Source of the DNA: Fonsecaea monophora | Lineage: Eukaryota > Ascomycota > Eurotiomycetes > Chaetothyriales > Herpotrichiellaceae | DNA: 64,000 nt | Assembly: GCF_001642475.1 (NCBI RefSeq) | Contig: NW_019173985.1 | Span: forward strand, 1 to 64,000 | Direction of reading: 5' to 3' | In this document: positions 1-12,285 of the stretch, one piece after another | Layout: the number at the start of each line of letters is the position of its first letter | Position numbering within the stretch: the stretch's first letter is position 1 | Program-made: the position numbers and the translations under genes | The notes under the pieces: generated by a model | Databases searched by the model: none | What the model saw: the letters and a program-made list of their open reading frames with translations, nothing else | Told to the model about the DNA's origin: nothing

Positions 1-3000
1 TTTTTTGTTTTGGTATGTTTTTATAGTAAGTGGTTTTTTGTGTTTGGGTGGTGGTTGGTGGTGGTTGTTGTGTGTGTTTGTGTGTGTGTGTGTGTGTGTT
101 TGTGGATGTGTGTGTATATGTGTGTATGCATGGTTAAAGAGTAGAGTGATGTTCGGATTTTACCCGTGAAACCGCACTGACGAGACAACTTCTGTAAAAA
201 AAGAGAGAGGAGGGGAGGGGAGAGGGAAGATGGGATGGGATGGGATAGGACGGGGTTTAGGTACCGGTATACTGGTACAGTAAGTGAGACATGTACCTAG
301 CACCCCAGGTACCTGGTAGGGTATGTGCCGAGTACTAGACTGTGTGATATGGTGAACCGTATGGGTTCATTTGGTAGGTAGGTAGGCAGGCAGGTACAGC
401 GCTGTATAGGTACATAGGTAGGACAAGTCATCTATTTCCAATACTTCATCACTAATCCCTAATCCCAGTACCTCCACACACCCACCTCCTACTGCAATTC
501 GATCCTGGTCCTTGGTGATCCTGATCCTTTTCTCCTCGCAGGGCACGCCCACACCCACGCAGATGTACGTGTAGCAAGTACCTACAGCGGTACTACAGCG
601 GTCCACGCGAGTATATGCAGGGAGAATCCTTTTTGTCCCCGTTGTTGGAAAGGTGGAGGATACCTGGGTACCCACACACGGGCCGATATCATTCCTCCCG
701 CGGACAAGGGGACAGGGGGGAAAAACCCACTCACATGGATACACACATACACACATACCTAGATAGGAATATGTTGGGAGTATGTGTCTGTGTCTGGCCG
801 GATGGATGGATGGATGGCCTGGTTTGCTCTTCTGGTCCTGGTCCTGGTCCTTGATCTAGGTCCTGGACATACGGTATCCCCGGACAGGCTGGATAGATGA
901 GGATAGGACGGCAAGGGACGAAAAGAAAGGACCATACATGTAGGTATAATGCAGTACATGACATGTCAGCTTGAGAGAGGTGTAAGAGCCTCGGCTCGAG
1001 CGAGAGTATGTGCAAGTGAGTGAGAATATCTGGTCGGACTCGAGAAGAAAGGGGAGTTGTATCGGATCAATGCATCTCTTTCTCTTTCTCCAAAACACAT
1101 ACTCGAGTCTCCTTTCACGCTCGGTCTCTCACACTCACTGTTCTGGGGCAGATCAGAGAAAATACTGAGTGAGCAGGACCCGTCAAAGACTCGAACGGCA
1201 TATTGCATGCCTTGAACTGAAGACCAAAGCAAGGGGACATATCGATATGTCATCCAACATTGAGCAGTCGCAACGGTTCTTCGACTCTCGTAACTAAAGA
1301 ACCCTGTCAAAGCTTGAACTCGCCGTGTCTCGTCTTGCTTCACCCCAACTTCCCTTCTTCCAAGACGCCACCACTCTCGTCGACACCCATGCACCCGGGT
1401 ACGCAAACCTTCACAAGCATGCACGAGGCACGTTCTCAGTGAGCACCTCCCATCACCTTGCGGAGACAAAAGCCCCCCGCCGAATTCACCGGAAAGTAGC
1501 CGTGTAGGTTTGGGACTATCGGTTAAGGTACATATGCATGTACTCGTACATTTGTCTCGCAGGCCCCTGGTAGGGCGCCAGCAAACAACGACAGACGTTT
1601 GACGGGGTGAGAAAACAAAAATTCCAAATCCTGGGAGTGCAACGAAGACGGCGCCGGTGTCCAGTCAAGCTTCTTCTTCTGCTCTTACCTGCATCTCGCT
1701 CGCTTCTGAAGCATCTCATCCGTCACACCCGTCAAGCCTTTGTTGTCGGTGCTTCTCTCCATTTCCCCCCCCACAGTGTCCGGGAGTTTGACCCGAGGAT
1801 GTCCTTGTAAAGGTAGATGGGTGTGGACCGTCGAGGCACCAGGTACATGTGGGTGTCAGTTTCGAGTATTGAGTCCATACAGATTGGTACTTCTGAGACC
1901 AGTGTACCATTGTATCAAGCTCTGCCAGGGTCTTTTCTCTCCGTCTCTCACCCCTATGTTTCCAGGGAACGTCGGGACAATACAGGCCCCGATTATTTGG
2001 TCCGCGGTCTTCAAGCGAGCTATGAAGCAAAATATCGGCATGGATTCGCCCCGAGTTCCTGTCTCGCGTGCTTTGTAGTGGGGGGAGTGTGTGTGAGGTT
2101 GGTTGCCTTGAAAGATAGTCAGGGAAAAACCAGGGGGAGTTGGACGTCACACATCATGCAATACTCCCTTCCACCCCAGAACGAGAGGTACAACAACCCC
2201 AGCACGTCTCTCTGTGCGCGAAACGAGAACCAGAGGTATAGCTGGTTAGCCAGCCAGGTGCTAGAGAATGTCAAAGGAAATAGTGAGAGGACGAGGTAGG
2301 TAGGTTGGATAGTGTTGGGTTTGTACCAAACGTTCTCTTCCCTTTCCCTCAGGATCTGGATCAGCATCAGAAGCAGTAGTAGCGGTTGTAGGGCCATGCA
2401 TCTAAACGAGTACGAGTCTGTAGCGTGTATCGTGTAGCGTGTCTGATCTGCAATCGCTGCAATCGCATCTAATCACTGGCAGAGTTCCAAGTCTGATAGC
2501 GACTGGAATGAATGGACTGGTCAAACCTCAACAGGTGGACAGAAAGGCAAAAGAGACTGGCGGCCGGGAGCTCGGGAGAGGAACTAATAACGGCACAAAC
2601 GGCACTCGTAGCTTGGCGATACACAAACACCCACGTTCCCCACGAGTACGAGTATGTAGGTACGAGTGGTTTGTAGATACTGGGTACCTAATAATGTACC
2701 AGGTATGTAGGTTAGGTACTACTAGGTACTAGGTAGGGGTAGTAGGTACCTGGGTAGGTACTAGGTGTAATAGGACCTGATAGTGGTTGCAGGTGCTACT
2801 CGTAGGTACCTACCTAGGTACGTAGTTACAACGACTCGTATTGACTTCCTTTGTAGGTCCAGTTAGTCTTCTCATCAACAGCCTTTTCCTTAGTAGGTAG
2901 TTGACTTAATCCCCGACACTAACATCTACACCCCCACTACCAGGTCCTTGTCAGTACTCGGTACTTGTTTGTATTTGGTACTAAGGATTCCCTAATAGAC

Positions 3001-4521
3001 CTACTCGTACTAGATAGTGTGAGATCAGGCCTTTCGCCACAAGTCCCCAACACCTACCTACGAGTAAACGGCGATCCCCTAACCCTAGTACTCGGTACTC
3101 GCTAAGGTACAGATGTGACACCTAAACATGCCTTACCCTACCACCTACCAGCCTACCAAGCCTGCGCCATCGTGTCGCGAGCGCCGTGCCGTGTCGTGGC
3201 CATCCTTATTCGGCTCCATCTCGTCCTCCTGTCCGAGTCCCAGCCCAAGTCCGAGTCCGAGACCGAGTCTGAGCACGATATGCCCCTCCGAACACCCCCA
3301 AAAATTCCAAGAATCATGCCCGGGCTCGTGTGGGAGGCGAGGCGGAAGGAGCCCCGAATGCGTGCAAAAATCCACCCAGTATTACAGACCCAAGGACTGG
3401 GACTGGGATGTCTGGACATATCCACCCACCAGTTAGGGCCAGGGCCAGGACCAGTGCCACCAGATGTATCTACTCACTTGCCCATCCACCAACCCATCCA
3501 CGTACACAAGCAAGCCGAGAAACAGAGAGAGGAAGAGGAAGACAAAGCGAAGCACCTGCACCCCCCAGCCGATCCTGGATCGTCAACCAGTCCCCTTGTA
3601 AGTTCCGAGTCTGAAATCGACTCGATCGGTCGGTTTGCCCCCACCGATCCATGCACCGAAGCCACCTCGTATCATGCATGCATGCATGCACGCCCGCATA
3701 GATGACAGCATGACTTGGGTGCGTGGCTGCATGGCTGCCCAAGGGAGACGTGGATTGTGGTTTATCGCCTCTCAAAGGATTTGAACAAAACTCTCCCAAC
3801 AACAACTGACTCTCCAACACGACGGCAAATGTGAGTAGAGAAAAAGTTTGCTCTACAGCTGCGGAGCGCAAAGATCGTGGTGACCTCTCCCAGACCAACA
3901 AGTTTCGTATGCCCCGGAAGTTGGGCCGAGCCAGGAGACATCGTGGCGAGTGCTAGACAGTAACAAATACCAGGCACGATGGATGATGACGAGAACGATA
4001 ATGACGAGAGGACAATGTTCTTTTGATGTCACAAAGGTGGAGATTTTCCATTTACCCTTTTCCTTTCCCGATCCAACCTTGGGTATAGATCCAAATCAAG
4101 CCTTCGCTGCAATTAGACCCTTGACGCTCATTGCTTATACACTCCAAAACGGCACAGATCTCTGCCCAATTTGAGCACTCATCGCCTCGTTCGTTGTCAC
4201 CAGCAGGCACTGCGTTGTGAACATGTCCCCCAATGGCCGTAGCCGTAGCCTCTGGAGTGGTAGTTGACCGGGAAAGCACTGGACGTTTCGACAGCACTCG
4301 AGCATAACACAAGAGGGGCGGAATCCTTGACTCTCTATCGGTACGAAACACCTCATATATCGCACACCGTAAATCACGGTACAGACCTCTCGTGAGTACT
4401 TGTCGTGTGTTCGTTAGGCGCTCGGTCTCGTGGCGGTCGTCAGAACCAGACATTTTATGGTCCGGTAGGAGAAATCGTTTTCAACTGCTCACGCAATCAG
4501 AACAACTCGGGGTCTTGTCTT
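1..4521. other. Gene-free, repeat-rich stretch
   Basis: No ORF here has a recognisable domain or a convincing exon structure. The DNA holds simple repeats: a TG-rich tract at about 60-130, GGGAT-type repeats near 230-255, a GGATG run near 800-820, repeated GGTCCT near 833-855, repeated CGAGTC-like hexamers near 3235-3275, and a CATG-type run near 3672-3690. GGTACCTAGGTA-like words are dense at 360-430 and 2640-2830. Some of the longer ORFs (for example 3115-3705) are by-products of these repeats. It may contain untranslated or non-coding transcripts, which cannot be judged from sequence alone. Confidence 0.6.
2802..2820. repeat. Overlapping palindromes of the TACCTAGGTA family
   Basis: A 12-bp perfect palindrome (2802-2813, GTAGGTACCTAC) runs directly into the 10-bp palindrome TACCTAGGTA (2811-2820). 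The same exact 10-mer recurs at 6691-6700 and 12449-12458, all outside coding sequence. Many one-mismatch relatives lie between 2640 and 2830. Function unknown. Confidence 0.7.
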
Positions 4522-5688
4522 TCACCCATGACCATACAGGCTCAGAATTTGCTCCTCTTCCTTGGACGGCCTTCGTCCATATACCACATAATGTCTCTGA
4601 TAGGAATGAACTGATTTCATGAGGGCTGCTTTGCGGACTTCGGCCAGATGCACTTCGATCTCGTCCCGAGACCACTTGAGTCCGTCATTACTGAAGAGCT
4701 TATACGTAAAGCCCTGCAGGCCCGCGAGCCAATTGGCAAGCCACCAGCTGCCAATGTTCTTGAGGCGTGAATCTCGCGGCCAGGGACCTAGGGGGATTTT
4801 GGAGATGTGCTCGTGGATATCCACATATCCCGCTTCCTCCATCCAGGTTTTGATGTCCGCGGCCACCCGAACAGGTCGCGGCGGCTTGAGAGCTTTGGTG
4901 GCGGCATAGTTAAGATGCTCTTCCCAGGTCTTCATAGCCCAACCTTCGGGAATAGTGTTGTCGTCGGATACAGGCTGGGGGTGGATTTCGTGACACTCCA
5001 ACCATCCGGTACCGGGACGAAGATACTTCTTTGCCGTCTGTACCAAATCTTCATACGAGGTGAGGGATCCAGCCATGAAGCGAACGTGGCAATAATCAAC
5101 ACTGTCGAGTGGCCGTATCCAATCTTCCTCGGCACAGTCTTGAATCTCAAAGTAGACGTTTGATGGCACATCGTCAGGCTGAACAGCCGACAGATCCACG
5201 CCTGTAATGGTGGCATGGGGGAGCACATTGGAGTCGGCAAGTTGGATCGGCCATATTCCACTGACAAGTCATGTCCTTAGCGAAATACAGAGAGTTAATA
5301 GCAGGATATAAAGAACTTACGTGCCCGTGCCTATATCCAAGACCGTGTGGACAATATCCGGGTCCAGAGGTGCAAAGAACAAGCGGCCATGAAGTCGATT
5401 CAATATCTCGTGCTGTTCGTCGAGTCGAATCTGTTCGTTTTCATCGTTGGGAAATAGATAGGCGCCTTCCTTATATCGATGGTATCTTCGGCCCCAGTGA
5501 ACGGGATAGTCGGTTATACTGGCAGTCAATGAGCGCGTATCCAAGTGAGCGTACCCGCTCGAGGAATGTGTCGATTCAGAATCTGGTACTAGAGGAGAAT
5601 CCATGGTTTGAATGGGGGTGGTTGAAGGGACAGGGCTCGCCGAAGACGACATAACGGAGCGAGGTACGACTTGAGATGATTCTGCCAA
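4522..5688 (-). CDS. LaeA-like SAM-dependent methyltransferase
   Basis: Two exons, 5321-5688 and 4522-5260, join across a 60-nt intron (donor GTAAGT, acceptor CAG) to give about 368 residues. The junction falls inside motif I and restores LDIGTGTGIW at residues 117-126, the SAM-binding loop. It is followed by the acidic motif II region GVDLSAVQP and by the aromatic-rich C-terminal half (GSWWLANWLAGLQGF) typical of the fungal LaeA/TAM-domain class. The Ser/Thr/Pro-rich N-terminus of about 50 residues is probably disordered. LaeA itself is a nuclear regulator of secondary metabolism and development, but fungi hold many paralogues of unknown substrate, and nothing here identifies this as the LaeA orthologue. 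It stands alone with gene-free DNA on both sides. Confidence 0.88.
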
Positions 5689-7941
5689 CCAGCCATAGGC
5701 TCAACAGAGGAAGAACCTTAATGCACCTGACTCGGTGTCATCAGAACCTGCAAAAGGATTCCCAAAACTTTGTGGTATCGTGGCGGGATGGAATTAAGGT
5801 TGGGAGTTAGGCGACCGGGAGGATTCTCGGTCGACTCTGGTAAAGAGTTTGTTCGTATTAACGGGGTCTCAGGGTGGGTGCGGACGGATCCAAGACGCCG
5901 GGCAAAGGCTGATGCAGACGATGGCCGAGTGGCAACTTTAGTTTAGGGATTTTGTGCAGTAGGCTGGGAGGCAAGACATTCCAGAAGAAGCTTTTCGATG
6001 GGAAGGAAGTGGTAGAGAATCCCACGAGGAGATGGTCTGGGCGATTCGATCGGAGAGATACTCGGTAGAATGGTCTGAGGAGTGCGAAGGCGTGGGACCG
6101 TAGGGGGATCTGTGGGAAAATGCTGTGAGAACAAGGGGACGAGAGAGTTTGGTTGTAAAAGCTGAATAATACCTATCCAAGTAAATCATACCACCGGCAC
6201 TCAGGAAAGGTAGTTGACTTCGTTTTAGAGGTTCGAGTTAGATCCAGGTGGATGAGCATTAAAGGCATCCAGAGATTGGGCCGGGGGGGGGGGGGGGGGG
6301 AAGACGGCGACAAAAACCGATAAAGTGAAAACCGACCAGACCAGACCACGAGCACCACGAGTCGAGTCAAGGAAAGTTCCACAAGCTCACGAGTCGAGGG
6401 CCTGGCCTGTGACAAAGGAAAGGACAAAGGACACCAAAGGGAATGTTGCAGGAGGATCCACCAAGACAAAATGTTCCGTTGAGTTTTGATGAGAATGAAA
6501 AGTGTGGAGATGGGATGGTTGAAGGTGGAAGGTGGATGGGTGGATGGGATAGCGACAAGACCAAGTGACAAGGAGAGGAGCCTTGGGAGGGCCGGCAAAA
6601 GAACCATGTGCAGATGGTTACACCATCTAGATACCTACCTACCTACCTAAGGTAGTAGATACAGTACCTGAGTATCTAGTCCCTAGGTAGTACCTAGGTA
6701 TAGGCACCATCAGGTGGTTTATCAGTTGCGCAATAGCGCCTATGGATGGGTGAACCCTTGGACACCTTGGGACCCCTCGCTGTTCCTTACCTAGCACACC
6801 CTAGCACCTAGGTAGATGCCCAGGCACTGGAAACTGGTTAAATACTAGGCACTGGGCAAACTGGATCATCATCCGTTCCTCCCGAGTTTAGCTAACGACA
6901 ATCCCTATTTACCGGTACTGGGTCCTCACCTCCATCACCCCCGCTTTCTTCCTACCTGTAGCGGGCTCTCCTTGTCGATCAGTGCCCAGTAATAGGCTAC
7001 CATCCTTGTAACTGGTAGGCCTAGTGAGCCCCAGCTCACCCTCCCTAAACCCCTAACAACTACTACTACTCGAAGCGTGAGTTACCTCCGTTAGCAAGGT
7101 CTGTGCTCGGTACTATGTATGTATTTAGGTACTATCAGTACGTGTCTGGTGACAGCTTCCTGCATCTCTTCTCCTCGTTCCATCGTCCCGTGGATCCTTT
7201 GCATTTAACTAAGCTACTTATTTTCGTTTCCTTCGGCGACCCGAGTTTCTGGTTCTGGTGCAGACGGCCTGCAGGTTGTGCATATGCCGCAAATGCCGCA
7301 CATGCTGACGGCCACAGACAGGCAAGACAGGTTACACAATCGCTCACTTCGCGGCCGCTCATTCACTGCCTGTTAGGTCTGTCCAGCCGGATTGCTTCGT
7401 CTGTCTTCGCTTCCAACTCGGTGCCGTTCTTCTGGTCCTCTTCACCAGTGCCAACATCGTCTCCCCTCCCCTTCACCGCCCTCGCTTCTTCATCCGGTTG
7501 GTTCGTCCCGGCTTTGTTCCCAATTCCTTCGTCCTGGGTCATATCGCTGATCCCCGTTTTGGTGCCTTAACCATGGTCCCCTCCCTACCCTCGGTGCCTC
7601 GCTCTCGTCTTATCATGTGCCGTGCATCCGCTCTTGAGAATGCTGGCAATCCTTTCAGCGACCGGTGCCGCTCTTTGCATATTTTCCCCCACGCTTTTCC
7701 ATCGGGTTTGTTTACTTTCTCCCTTCCCTCGCTTCCACAGTATTTCCGTAATGGTCTCGTAGCCCCCGTGATCTCAAATTGTGCTGTGAACTTCCCCGGT
7801 CAGTCACTCCGCAGGTTGAGAAACTCAATTCTCTGAGCCTGAATCAGTAGTTTCATGCACCTGGCTGCTTTGGTCGGGCCCGTCCAACACGGACTAGCTA
7901 CCCAACAGACCTGTCCGTCCGCATGCCCCGGTCCATCCTTC
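5689..7941. other. Intergenic stretch between methyltransferase and Arp4
   Basis: No supported gene. It contains a run of 18 G at 6283-6300, TACCTAGGTA-family repeats at 6630-6720 (exact copy at 6691-6700), and a pyrimidine-rich half at 6900-7800. It serves as the methyltransferase promoter at its left end and the Arp4 3' flank at its right end. Confidence 0.6.
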
Positions 7942-9457
7942 TCACTTGCAGCGTTTTTCCACAATGCTGGCTCCATGTTCTTCATACTCCTTCTTGGATA
8001 TCCACATCTGATGGAATGTGCCTAGACTGGCCACGATGCTGCCTCCAATCCAGCTGCCAAATTTCCGCTCCACTGGCATTCCGGATGCTTGTATTCGTAC
8101 CCGTGTGCTGGGATATTGCTTGCTCAGCTCCTGTTGAATCCGGTCTGGCAACCCCCGGATGAGCGAGGCTGCCCCCGTGATGACCACGTTGCCAAGCAAG
8201 AACGGTCGGATGTCCACGTCCACTTGGTTAAGGCTGGCCTTGATCAACCCTGTCACCGTACCCTGGGCATCGGGTACTGGGTACAGTTGAGCTTCCTCAG
8301 ACTCGGACGGAGGTGCATAGCAGCACTGTGGGTCGAAGATAGACTCCACCAATCTGAACCGTTCTGACGAGAACGTCTGGTTATACCCGTCTGGAAACTC
8401 GAACGGATGCGCGTATTGTTGCTCCCGCGCTATCATTTCACCCTGCCCCCGAAATGGCGTGGTTGGATTCGTCCATGCCTGTAGTGCAATCTCCTTGAAT
8501 TCGAGAATGACTTTCTCTTCCTGGTAACGGCGGAACGATGGTCGCGGCGGTTGAAACCCTTCTGGGAATTGCTTCAACACCGCATTGGCAGGCTGTCCAG
8601 CATCCACAGGCTGTTTCGATTGAACAAGATAATGGGGTGTGATGGTTATCGGGTCTGGCTCGTTTGCGGCGAGCATGTTGCGCACCTGCGACGACAGGAA
8701 GTTTCCTCCGATGTTGGACCGCATGATACCCTTCTTCAAAATCATGCCATCGTGCACCGGCGTCACTGAAACCTGAGACGCCCCAAAATCCAACACCAGC
8801 GCAGTAGGTCTACCTGCAGCGAAGGCGCCCATAACGCCAGCCCTTCCTAGGTAGAACGCAGGCGCGGCCCAGGACTCCAGCGCAATCTCCACGCACTTCT
8901 CGCGGGCTTTTGTGGGATTCCATGAGGGTTCAGTCATGAAGAGAGGATGATCTTCCAGGCACCGCTCCGTGTCTACCGCATCTGCCATTGCCTTCTGGAG
9001 GTCTGGTACCGACTTGGGATCATTGAGCCACTCTTGGAGCGCCCGATTGGGTCGCACGCCCGTGAGTTTGTGCGCAAAAGAAAACTTCCACAGCGCCTCG
9101 GCCGCATCCCAGTCCTCCACGATGCCATCTCTTCCCATCGGATTCTTTATCTCGACATCTTCACGAGGCACATCGATCGCATGGTCTCCGAAGAAACGTT
9201 CTGAACCGGTCGAGGCGTAGAACGTAGGAACAATCGACTTTGGGGTGTCTTCGCCCGCAAAGCCGGCGCGGACGCTGGAATAGCCCGGGTCGAGCACCAA
9301 GGCAGCGACTTCGTCTGCACATTCCCTTAGCATTAGCGAAAGCCAGGCAGGCATAAAATGATAGTGGCATATTGGGCAATGTTTGTGGACTTTGTATCAT
9401 ACCTCCAGCGTACTCTGCGGCTTTGGGTTCATCTCTAGAGGTCAACGTAGTTGCCAT
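7942..9457 (-). CDS. arp4: Actin-related protein 4 (chromatin remodelling subunit)
   Basis: Exon 1 (9403-9457) joins exon 2 (7942-9314) over an 88-nt intron, giving 475 residues. The splice creates AEYAGDEVAALVLDPG, the expected Arp4 start; the ORF alone would begin with intron-derived residues. Actin-fold signatures are present: the first phosphate loop LDPGYSSVRAGFAGED, the second phosphate loop LDFGASQ, and the C-terminal KFGSWIGGSIVASLG segment (actin has a similar WIGGSI). The end KEYEEHGASIVEKRCK is characteristic of Arp4. By family knowledge Arp4 is a nuclear subunit of the NuA4 acetyltransferase and of the SWR1 and INO80 remodellers, where it contacts nucleosomes. Length is normal and no residue looks out of place. 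Confidence 0.96.
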
Positions 9458-10479
9458 TGTGGTCTGAGCTTGATGCGCAAGAACGGATTCAACTCAGGCG
9501 CGTGTCATTGAGTCACAAAATACGTGTTTGCCCTTGCCCCTCCAGACGGAATAGCTTTAGTTCGCTTCTCAATAATGAGGTTCTGTCTGAATTTGGGAAG
9601 GCCTTGAAGAGACGCGCCAGAAAACGCCAAGGGCTCCCTTTACGGAGATGGATAAACGTTGCGCCGAAAGCCCTACACTCGCAGCCTTGTCTGCATAAGT
9701 TGGGAACGACTCTGTATACGCGACGCAGATAGGTGGTATGAGAGTATAGACAGACGCGTTAGGGTCTATTCTGGCCTCAATACGGACCTATAGATATCTA
9801 CCTTCTCCAAATGCCACCGCGTTAATACGATATCGAGATATACTCTGGCGGCACTGTGCCTCTTAGCCCTTGGATTGTGGTTTAGGCTACGAAGGGGATC
9901 GCACCGGGCGTGTACTTCGAACAGCATGTACAAGGACTTACAAGAACTGAGTAGTGGGGACCAAGTCGGCTGAATAGCCGCCTTGGATCGAGTTGCGTTT
10001 TTCGTTCTCGTTATTTCTAGGCGTCACATTGACATCTGAATGCAGTGAACAGCAGGACAAGCGTGAATATCGGGGATTCGTCGACATGAATACTCCGTTC
10101 AGTCAGACATTGATGTGCTTTCAATCGACTGAGTCGCTACTGGTGACCGTAAGCCTGTCCCCGAAGATATCTTGCGGGCAATTCTGTAAAAGAAACAAGG
10201 CGGCCAGAGAGCCTAGGTGTTTGGAGAAGTGGCGCCAATGGTTATGCAATGAATATCAGTACAACCAACGACGAATTAATTGAGACAAAAGGAAACGATG
10301 CAAAATAGGACTGCACTTACACTCGTCCAAATAGCAATTGCAAAGGGCTTACCTAGAAGACCCAAACCAGACACCGGTTCTAAAGGCAACGAAAATAACA
10401 CTCGATATCCTCACAAGCAATATCGCAAGCGGTCAAACCACTCTACATCATGACAACTCTGCAGAATCACTTACCGTTG
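9458..10479. other. Intergenic, Arp4 upstream region
   Basis: No gene, RNA or ordered repeat seen. It must contain the Arp4 promoter at its left end. The ORF at 9993-10283 has no recognisable feature. Confidence 0.5.
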
Positions 10480-11298
10480 TTATAGCGTGTCTGACATTTC
10501 CGCATCATTAAGTTGATGTGACTTGGTGACACGTTCAAAATGTTTCAGCCAAAATACTTTCCACAACTGATATGCCCATCTTCGGTGTTTCGGATCAGAA
10601 GAAAGGGCATGGGCAATACTGGGCCCATTCGTGGCGTTTTGGTAGGGGTGCAGCGACGAGGTCAAGCGTATGACATATTCCTCGTAGTGCTTTGCCGGTG
10701 TACTCTCAAAGACATTGCTCCAGAGGGTCAGGTGCTCGTCTAGAACATCGATCGTCCAGTATTCTGGCGCTCCCTCTTCTCGGCCCAATGACCACCGGAG
10801 GAAGTCGGACATCGGACTTCCCATGTGATCCATGGCCCAACACACGAGAGTTGATTCCAAGCGTGGACCGAAAAACCCTGCAAGGCGATCACGGTGGGCG
10901 CTAAGACAACCGATAAGTATGGCAAATTTTGTACGCGCGGCCATTTCGGGAGCGCAAACGTCGACGAATGCTTCCCAATCATCCGAGCGATCAAAAAAAG
11001 ACTGTTCAGCCTGTTGGTTCAAGCCTTCTCCAGGTTCCATGTTGCTGTAATAGAAATGATTGTATGCATGGTTCTTTACCAGCATAGTATGATAGTTCTT
11101 CGCATGGTCAAGATTATCTGGAGTTGTGTCTCTATTACTGCAAGCAAAACTGGTGTCATGACCGCAGTTATGGCGTTCAATGCCGAATCGAAGCTTTGAT
11201 GCATTCTGCAGATCGAAAGTTTGTAAGGAATGTGTACCGTGAGAGATCAGCAGACGATTACTCTTGTGATCGTCTATAGCTCTCTGTTCACGGACCAA
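10480..11298 (-). CDS. Orphan ORF, incomplete gene model
   Basis: An open frame of about 272 codons with ordinary protein composition (Trp- and His-containing, not low complexity), but I recognise no family. Its first codon in frame is TTG, immediately preceded by a TGA, and the first in-frame ATG lies about 70 codons in. A eukaryotic gene would therefore need an upstream exon or the internal Met. A possible acceptor (AACAG, near 11280) lies just inside the 5' end, but no convincing upstream exon was found in 11300-11610. Helical stretches such as the segment around SDDWEAFVDVCAPEM recall the C-terminal tails of some fungal transcription-factor-like proteins; this is only an impression. It could also be a truncated relic. 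Confidence 0.4.
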   Translation of the reverse strand: MVREQRAIDDHKSNRLLISHGTHSLQTFDLQNASKLRFGIERHNCGHDTSFACSNRDTTPDNLDHAKNYHTMLVKNHAYNHFYYSNMEPGEGLNQQAEQSFFDRSDDWEAFVDVCAPEMAARTKFAILIGCLSAHRDRLAGFFGPRLESTLVCWAMDHMGSPMSDFLRWSLGREEGAPEYWTIDVLDEHLTLWSNVFESTPAKHYEEYVIRLTSSLHPYQNATNGPSIAHALSSDPKHRRWAYQLWKVFWLKHFERVTKSHQLNDAEMSDTL

Positions 11299-11610
11299 TC
11301 ATTTGTGAGAGAAGTGTACGTTGTGGAATCGAGGAACTGTCGATGGTCGAAGGCGTGATGTAAACTCTGTCCTCTGAAGCCTTGATCTTTGTTGTTCGTT
11401 CAACGGCCTGTCATATTAGCTCCTCCTGTAACAACGGCTGCACTGCAGGCTGACTCTTGTGGTGCGGTTCCATTGAAAGGCCGTTCTCAGTGTATGCTTT
11501 ATTCACAATCGTCTTTATGACAGCAGGTTCGACGGACCTGAACCGAGCCTCTGGGGGGTTCGCTTCCATAGTACGGGCGCTTTCTTTTGACGGTAGCTGG
11601 CGCTTCCGCT

Positions 11611-12285
11611 TCATATCTTGCCCTCCTCGGTCAACCTCCTCACCCGCTCCAACAATGCGGTTCCCTGACGCCCGAGCTTGATTTTTCCATCCTTACCAGG
11701 TCTTTTCGCCTTTGCCATGGCTTTGTGCTCTTTCTCCCGAGCCTCTCTAGCTTTCCTTTTAGCCTCAAGTTTTGCTTTGTTTTGAGCTGCAAGCTCTATT
11801 TCTTTCTTATACCGTGATTGTTTCGGGGTCCGCTTTCTCGGAGGGTTGTAAAAGTTTGTATTCTGGTTTTGAGTGATGTCTTCAACTACTTGCGTTTGTC
11901 CGTCGCCTGTTTCTGGTCTCTTGAGCATTGCTTGTCGATCTGGGTGTAAGTCAAGGCTTCCGGAAGTATTGTTAAGAGGGCTATCAGTCGGGTTGCGCTT
12001 AATCTCGGATTGCGTAGCGGTTTGTGCTATTCGTGCGGCCTCCTCTTGAGCTTTGACTTTCGCGTAGGCCTTTTTCACCTTTGCTTTCTGGATGAGGTCG
12101 TTCTTGATTTTTTGTGCTGGCAGATATCAGCACGGAAGCATAGTTTATTTGGGGGGAGCATTACTTTTACGCCTGTATGTGCCATCAGGAAGATTGGCTG
12201 GTCCGACGGAGAATCCTTTGCTTTTTTTCTTGTCGGGCTCCTTCGCACCGGCAGGCGTGTCATCGCTAGGTCGTTTGACACTCAT
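11611..12285 (-). CDS. fyv7: rRNA-processing protein FYV7
   Basis: Exon 1 (12165-12285) and exon 2 (11611-12116) join over a 48-nt intron to give 208 residues. The junction yields the family core PDGTYRRKTQKIKNDLIQKA followed by KVKKAYAKVKAQEE. The N-terminus is basic with a GFSVGPANLPDG motif. The middle is Asn/Thr/Pro-rich and probably disordered, and the C-terminal third is a Lys/Arg/Glu-rich helix (residues about 140-195). FYV7 is a small nucleolar protein needed for 18S rRNA maturation and 40S assembly in yeast; function here is inferred from the family. The stop TGA overlaps the ATG of a short unsupported ORF by four bases (ATGA), which I do not count as a gene. Confidence 0.9.

Noticed and set aside
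3115..3705. 196-codon ORF with Pro/Ser/Glu-rich translation
   Set aside because: Generated by hexamer repeats; overlapping long ORFs exist in other frames, which is typical of repeats rather than of coding sequence.
11411..11614. 67-codon ORF overlapping the FYV7 stop by four bases (ATGA)
   Set aside because: Bacterial-style overlap has no meaning in a fungal nuclear gene, and the peptide shows no domain and no exon link to the orphan ORF downstream.
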